Under the pieces are notes generated by a model. The model was given only the letters and a program-made list of their open reading frames with translations, was not told the DNA's origin and searched no databases. From Bacteroidales bacterium (GTDB lineage Bacteria > Bacteroidota > Bacteroidia > Bacteroidales > UBA932), in contig SFMU01000075.1 in assembly GCA_004552965.1 (NCBI GenBank), forward strand, positions 1-8,804: 8,804 bases of DNA, written 5' to 3'. The first letter of the stretch is position 1. The number at the start of each line of letters is the position of its first letter. The translations under genes were made by a program, and so were the position numbers. Below, one piece after another: positions 5,815-8,804 of this stretch.

Positions 5815-6162
5815 TCACACCACGTAGTCCCTGTCCAGTTCCACGAGGGTGTCGACCCTGAAGCAGCGCCAGTCGCGCCTCACCAGGTCAAAGTACGAGA
5901 AGGTCCCGTTGAAGGCCGGTTTGCGCTTCGAAGGAGTCTTCGTCTTGTCCTCGTACCTCTCGATGAGGTCGGAGGCCCGGGTGCCGTAGGCATCCCGGTG
6001 CTCCCCGTTGACCTTCGTGAAGGTGAAGTGGCACATCCCGTCCGTCATCAGGTTCTTCATCTCCTCTATGTCGTCATATATTCTCTGCGCCGTGGATGGC
6101 TGTCCGTTGCCGGCGAGGTAGGAGGCGATCCTGCCGAGTTCCTCGTCGTTGTCCTTTGTCAA
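5815..6162 (-). CDS. Small DUF2693-like protein
   Basis: This 115-aa protein contains CHFTFTKVNGEHRDAYGT (about 44-61) and ends FSYFDLVRRDWRCFRVDTLV. The paired pattern of a strand-rich FxFxKxxGxxRxAxGT block and a C-terminal YFD-x-W-R-x-FRxDxLV block is that of DUF2693-like proteins on Bacteroidales phages; the role is unknown. The only start in this frame is TTG at 6162, unusual for the phylum. An ATG at 6181 overlaps the stop of the upstream gene (ATGA) but is in another frame: it reads MISQHQID and would join KDNDEELGRI if one A of AAA at 6156-6154 were absent. Either the TTG is genuine or a one-base insertion has damaged the start. Confidence 0.7.
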   Translation of the reverse strand: MTKDNDEELGRIASYLAGNGQPSTAQRIYDDIEEMKNLMTDGMCHFTFTKVNGEHRDAYGTRASDLIERYEDKTKTPSKRKPAFNGTFSYFDLVRRDWRCFRVDTLVELDRDYVV

Positions 6163-6177
6163 TCTGATGCTGAGATA

Positions 6178-6939
6178 TCATTTTCTGTTTGAATTTTCTA
6201 TTATCGCTTTCTTGATCATCTTCCCCAGCTCTGGGGCGAGGGTGGAGAGGTCGGTCATGCTGACGTGGTTGTCGTACATCTCCGAAGGGTCGTACTCGAA
6301 GTCGATGCCTATGCTCACGAACGAGAACCCGTCCCGGGACAGTTCCCTCACCGCCTCCTTCACGTTGCGTGTCGGCTCGCAGGGCGCTCCGTCGCTGATG
6401 ACGAAGAAGAGGCATTTCTCGCGTGTCCTCGCACGGACCCTTGCCGCCGCCTCCCGGATGGCCCTGGAGTCGATGTTGCTCCAGTCCGCCTCGATGCTTC
6501 CGAGGGCGTAGCGGTCGGTCCTCAAACGGCCCTCCCGGTAGGCGTTCAGCTTGACGAACGAGCCGTTCTCGGTCGTGTGGCCGTAGATGTACAGGTCGAC
6601 GTTGCGGACAGTGCTCAGTGCCTCGTTCAGCAGTATGGCCGTGTCCCTTGCCGCCTGAATCTTCTCCCCGTCCATCGAACCGCTCTCATCCACAAGTATG
6701 CATACGGCCATCCTGTCGGCACGTACAGTCCTCTCCTGACGGTATATGTTCTCCACTCCCTGCACGGCTTCCGCCAGCTTTCCGGTATCGAGAAGGCCAC
6801 TGCGCAGGCCCCTCAGGTCACGCACCCTGTCGGTGCCGTTGCGTCTGAGGATCGAGCTGAAGGCTGGGACATAGCGTCTCACCCTCGAGAGAGACTCGTC
6901 GTAACGGCGCTTGTCCGCCTCGGGGAAGTGGATGTTCAC
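6178..6939 (-). pseudogene. C-terminal VWA fragment of a frameshifted CobT-like protein
   Basis: The fragment, 253 aa if read from a GTG at 6939, is a von Willebrand A domain of the CobT C-terminal type. The MIDAS motif DESGSM has Asp84, Ser86 and Ser88, and FFVISDGAP holds the later metal-site Asp183. The GTG has no ribosome site. The frame is open upstream to the 13-bp duplication at 6978-7003, where it becomes continuous with the upstream gene if one copy is removed. It is therefore best read as the second half of a single protein. VWA proteins of this type act with MoxR/CobS AAA+ ATPases in chelatase-like or remodelling complexes; on mobile elements the substrate is unknown. If translated alone it would lack the peptidase domain. 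Confidence 0.8.
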
Positions 6940-6964
6940 CCTGTCGGTCGCTCCTATCTCCAGC

Positions 6965-7999
6965 TCACCCTCGAGGGCCTTTCCCAGTCGCCTTTCCCAG
7001 TCGCGTGCCGTCCTTTCGGATGGCGCCGGACATCCTCTCCGGCTTCATGCCGGCAGACGATGTGCCGTCGGGAGGCTGCCCCGTGACGTCCTTCTCCAGG
7101 GAGTCAAGGAGGCTCCCGAGCATCTTCTCCAGCTGCTCGTCGGAGAGAGACGGCTGTCTGCCCTGCGTTCCGGAGCCGTTCCCCTCGCCGCCCTTGGCTT
7201 CCTTCGGTGCGCTCTTCTTCTGTTCCTGGTTGAAGAATCGCCTGATGATGTCGAATATCCTCTGTGCCGCGTTGAAAGCCTCTGCACAGGTCTCAGGATA
7301 TGGCAGGATGACATCCCTCACTTCATAGAGTGTGTCGGCAAACTCCCTGAGGTCGTCCTCTTCCATGGCCTTCGGGTAGCGTATCATCGACAGGATGCTG
7401 TTGATGAGCCTTACGGAACGCTCTGGCGGTGCTCCTGCGGAGGATGCCTGCATCCTTGTCGAGTGGCGGTCGAAGTAGTAGTACTTCACGCATCCGAGGA
7501 AGTTGGCAAGTCCGGGACGCTCCTGCCCGGTAAGCATCTCGATGCGCTCGTCCTCGATGATGTTAAACAGGTCAGCGATGATGCGGTTCTTGGCCCTCGG
7601 CATCACCCGGAAGTCAGTGTAGAGAAGGTGGCTTCCCTCGTGTATGGCAAGACCGGTGAAGATGTCTATCTTCTGCCCGACGGAGAGCCTCGTGTCGTCG
7701 AACATGTCCGTTGCCACGCTCACGACCTTGCTGTCGGTGAACGATGCGTCCGGGGTGAGGGCTATCCTCACCTTGAACGGAGTGTTCATGGCCACTATCA
7801 TGTCCCTTGCGTGGTTGTACGCGATGCGGTGCAGGTCTGCGTCGTCCTTTGGCGAGAGCATGGCGGCCGAGTAGGCGGAGCCGGATGAGAGGGTCTGTTC
7901 CCAGCCGAGCCTGCCGCTGCGCTCGGCGCTGGTGTAGTTCTCGCCGTTCCTTTTCAGGAAGTCCTCCCTGAGGACCTGTATCTTCTGCTCGGTAGTCAT
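6965..7999 (-). pseudogene. N-terminal metallopeptidase fragment of a frameshifted CobT-like protein
   Basis: This 344-aa open frame carries the N-terminal part of a CobT-like protein. A zincin motif, LAIHEGSHLLYTDF, has His120, Glu121 and His124, with a likely third ligand in NIIEDERIE (146-154). Helical regions follow, then a low-complexity linker (about 262-290, EQKKSAPKEAKGGEGNGSGT). The last residues, RLGKATGKGPRG, are produced by a 13-bp tandem duplication that shifts the frame into a TGA. Without one copy the frame continues GKALEGELEIGATDRVNIHF into the VWA part, giving 602 aa in total. The ATG at 7999 overlaps the stop of the small membrane protein (ATGA), so translation is coupled. 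The peptidase half could still be made as a truncated protein. Confidence 0.82.
6978..7003 (-). repeat. 13-bp perfect tandem duplication causing the CobT frameshift
   Basis: CCTTTCCCAGTCG (plus strand) occurs at 6978-6990 and again, identical and adjacent, at 6991-7003. Thirteen is not a multiple of three. With one copy the two CobT-like frames join perfectly; with two, the first frame ends at 6965. Confidence 0.95.
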
Positions 8000-8157
8000 A
8001 GCGATTCTTTATTGTTTGGTTCTTCCTTGCCGATGCCGAAGGCATCTTTTGTCAATTCAATGGTGTCGTGGACCAGAACGGCCCCGAAGAAGAGGATTCC
8101 TCCGCCTACGATGAGGGTGTAGAGGACCCAGTAGATGATTTCTTTCAACAATTCCAT
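7996..8157 (-). CDS. 53-aa single-pass membrane protein coupled to the CobT-like gene
   Basis: This short frame encodes MELLKEIIYWVLYTLIVGGG, then ILFFGAVLVHDTIELTKDAF and a polar tail ending NNKESL. Residues 7-30 form one long hydrophobic segment with a GGG kink, so it should be a single-pass inner-membrane peptide, with the acidic/polar C-terminus probably cytoplasmic. The codons end mostly in C or G like the neighbours, and the TGA stop overlaps the ATG of the CobT-like gene (ATGA). A competing 79-aa frame (8296-8057) covers part of the same DNA but is arginine/histidine-rich and not coupled to anything. I do not recognise a family. The role may be to anchor or regulate the CobT-like complex, which is inference from position only. 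Confidence 0.72.
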   Translation of the reverse strand: MELLKEIIYWVLYTLIVGGGILFFGAVLVHDTIELTKDAFGIGKEEPNNKESL

Positions 8158-8348
8158 AATTGATGTCGTTTGCCTCCCCTTCCGGGGAAATTACGTGACG
8201 CAGGACACGGACGGTCACGTGGCAAGGGTGCACCGAGGAATCGATGCGCAGGCGTCCATTCCGACGGGAAAGGCAAAGCCGGCCCTTGCATCGCAAGAAC
8301 CGGCCTTAACTTCGCGGAACGGATTTCACGGAGGAGAAACTATAATCC
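8158..8348 (-). promoter_or_regulatory. GC-rich structured spacer upstream of the membrane protein/CobT operon
   Basis: No gene is seen. Three inverted repeats are present: CCCC (8176-8179) with GGGG (8184-8187); ACGTGAC (8193-8199) with GTCACGT (8214-8220); and the long hairpin listed separately. GAAAGGCAA (8268-8276), GGCAAGGG (8221-8228), AACTTCGC (8309-8316) and ACTTCGCGGAAC (8310-8321) have counterparts in the spacers at 5568-5814 and 1-256. It is probably a long 5' leader for the operon beginning at 8157. No exact TAnnTTTG box was found. Confidence 0.45.
8276..8307 (-). terminator. Strong hairpin, possible terminator after the GNAT-like gene
   Basis: GCCGG (8278-8282) pairs with CCGGC (8300-8304), and inside it CTTGC (8285-8289) pairs with GCAAG (8293-8297) around a three-base loop, with a 2x2 internal loop between the stems. 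It lies about 42 bp after the stop at 8349. On the minus strand it is followed only by TTTGCCTTT, so the U tract is poor. It could equally be part of the leader RNA of the next operon. Confidence 0.4.
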
Positions 8349-8804
8349 TTATACTATATCATCACCCTCAGGATCAGGATTAAAATGATTGTAGAAATAT
8401 TCCTGCCATTTCGGAAGAGCTTTCATCTCTTGACATAAGAAGAAGCATTTAAAATCATACCGAGGTTTGCTTGCTCCTAAGATGGCGGATTGTTCAAAAT
8501 GAAGTGCCACCTTATAATAGTTGGCGAGTTCACCGTCATAAGACTGGTCAGCCGCAAACAAATAAACATATTGGCATCCTGCAATTTCCTGAATCGCTTT
8601 TAGTTTTGGCACAATAATATGCCAAAATACGCATTCTCCTATCTTTCGCTCAATCCCCAAAGCCCTCCATGCATTCTTTGCAATATCATTTTCGTTTTTG
8701 CAAAATTCTACAATCTCAATAGCGGGATACGTTTCCAAAACACGCCTTACCTGTTTATTCAACTCTTTGTTGATGTCATCTGTATATTGTCCCTTCTTTT
8801 TCAA
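8349..8804 (-). CDS. C-terminal part of a GNAT-like acetyltransferase (5' end outside window)
   Basis: The frame runs into the right edge, so the true start is probably outside; 151 residues are visible. LETYPAIEIVEFCKNENDI, CVFWHIIVPKLKAIQEIAGC, then YVYLFAADQSYDGELANYYK and VALHF match the helix, strand and NYYxxxLxF pattern at the end of GNAT-fold proteins. It ends PRYDFKCFFLCQEMK and an acidic tail. Nothing in the visible part fixes the substrate, and the acetyl-CoA loop is not seen. Its base composition is much AT-richer than every other gene here, and a hairpin follows its stop, so it looks like a separately acquired cargo gene rather than part of the recombination module. Confidence 0.5.
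   Translation of the reverse strand: MKKKGQYTDDINKELNKQVRRVLETYPAIEIVEFCKNENDIAKNAWRALGIERKIGECVFWHIIVPKLKAIQEIAGCQYVYLFAADQSYDGELANYYKVALHFEQSAILGASKPRYDFKCFFLCQEMKALPKWQEYFYNHFNPDPEGDDIV

Noticed and set aside
6991..7003. A GGGAAAG heptamer in the -1 frameshift phase (G GGA AAG, as in the lambda G/T site) inside the first mRNA copy of the 13-bp repeat, as a programmed frameshift joining the CobT halves
   Set aside because: A -1 shift there leads to a TAG about a dozen codons later. The VWA frame needs a +1 or -2 shift, so this site cannot join the two halves.
6265..7888. Long plus-strand frames (6265-7086 and 6911-7888) opposite the CobT-like gene
   Set aside because: They overlap each other and lie antisense to the zincin and VWA motifs; their valine/leucine/arginine-rich translations are typical of shadow frames.
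8057..8296. 79-codon minus-strand frame
   Set aside because: Its translation is arginine/histidine-rich and covers the structured spacer. The overlapping 53-aa membrane frame at 7996-8157 has a better composition and an exact ATGA coupling.

Overview
The window looks like part of a mobile element (phage, plasmid or integrative element) of a Bacteroidota host, probably Bacteroidales. The clearest host clue is a Bacteroides-type promoter (a TAnnTTTG -7 box with a TTG 19 bp upstream) at 2068-2097. Shine-Dalgarno sequences are weak, and the genes resemble accessory families common on Bacteroidales elements. All genes except the transposon gene lie on the minus strand, so the region is read right to left. 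Most of it is GC-rich; the gene at the right edge is clearly AT-richer.

Layout, right to left in reading order. (1) 8804-8349: C-terminal part of an AT-rich, GNAT-like protein that enters from outside the window. (2) 8348-8158: a GC-rich spacer with three inverted repeats. (3) 8157-6178: an operon-like run made of a 53-aa membrane protein, then a CobT-like metallopeptidase/VWA protein. The latter is split into two reading frames by a 13-bp tandem duplication; removing one copy restores one 602-codon frame. (4) 6162-5815: a small DUF2693-like protein. (5) 5814-5568: a second GC-rich structured spacer. (6) 5567-2127: a recombination module with a Rad52-type annealing protein first and a YqaJ/lambda-exonuclease-type nuclease last. 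Four small proteins sit between them (YubB/DUF1281-like, an MGNRIHV protein, a DpnD/PcfM-like protein and an MGYYT protein). (7) 2043-1696: a 115-aa protein with its own promoter, possibly a single-strand DNA-binding protein, followed by an intrinsic terminator at 1535-1566. (8) 257-1503: a tnpB-only IS200/IS605 element on the plus strand, with recognisable IS608-type ends. (9) 256-1: the left flank, resembling the two other GC-rich spacers.

How the parts fit: the exonuclease and the annealing protein form a Red-like double-strand-break and recombination pair, perhaps helped by the SSB-like protein. The CobT-like protein should work with a MoxR/CobS-type AAA+ ATPase, which is not in the window. 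TnpB is a passenger: an RNA-guided nuclease whose predicted guide comes from the flank at 1504-1523. The observations most worth checking are the 13-bp duplication that breaks the CobT-like gene, and the three GC-rich spacers that share short motifs and lie before operons.
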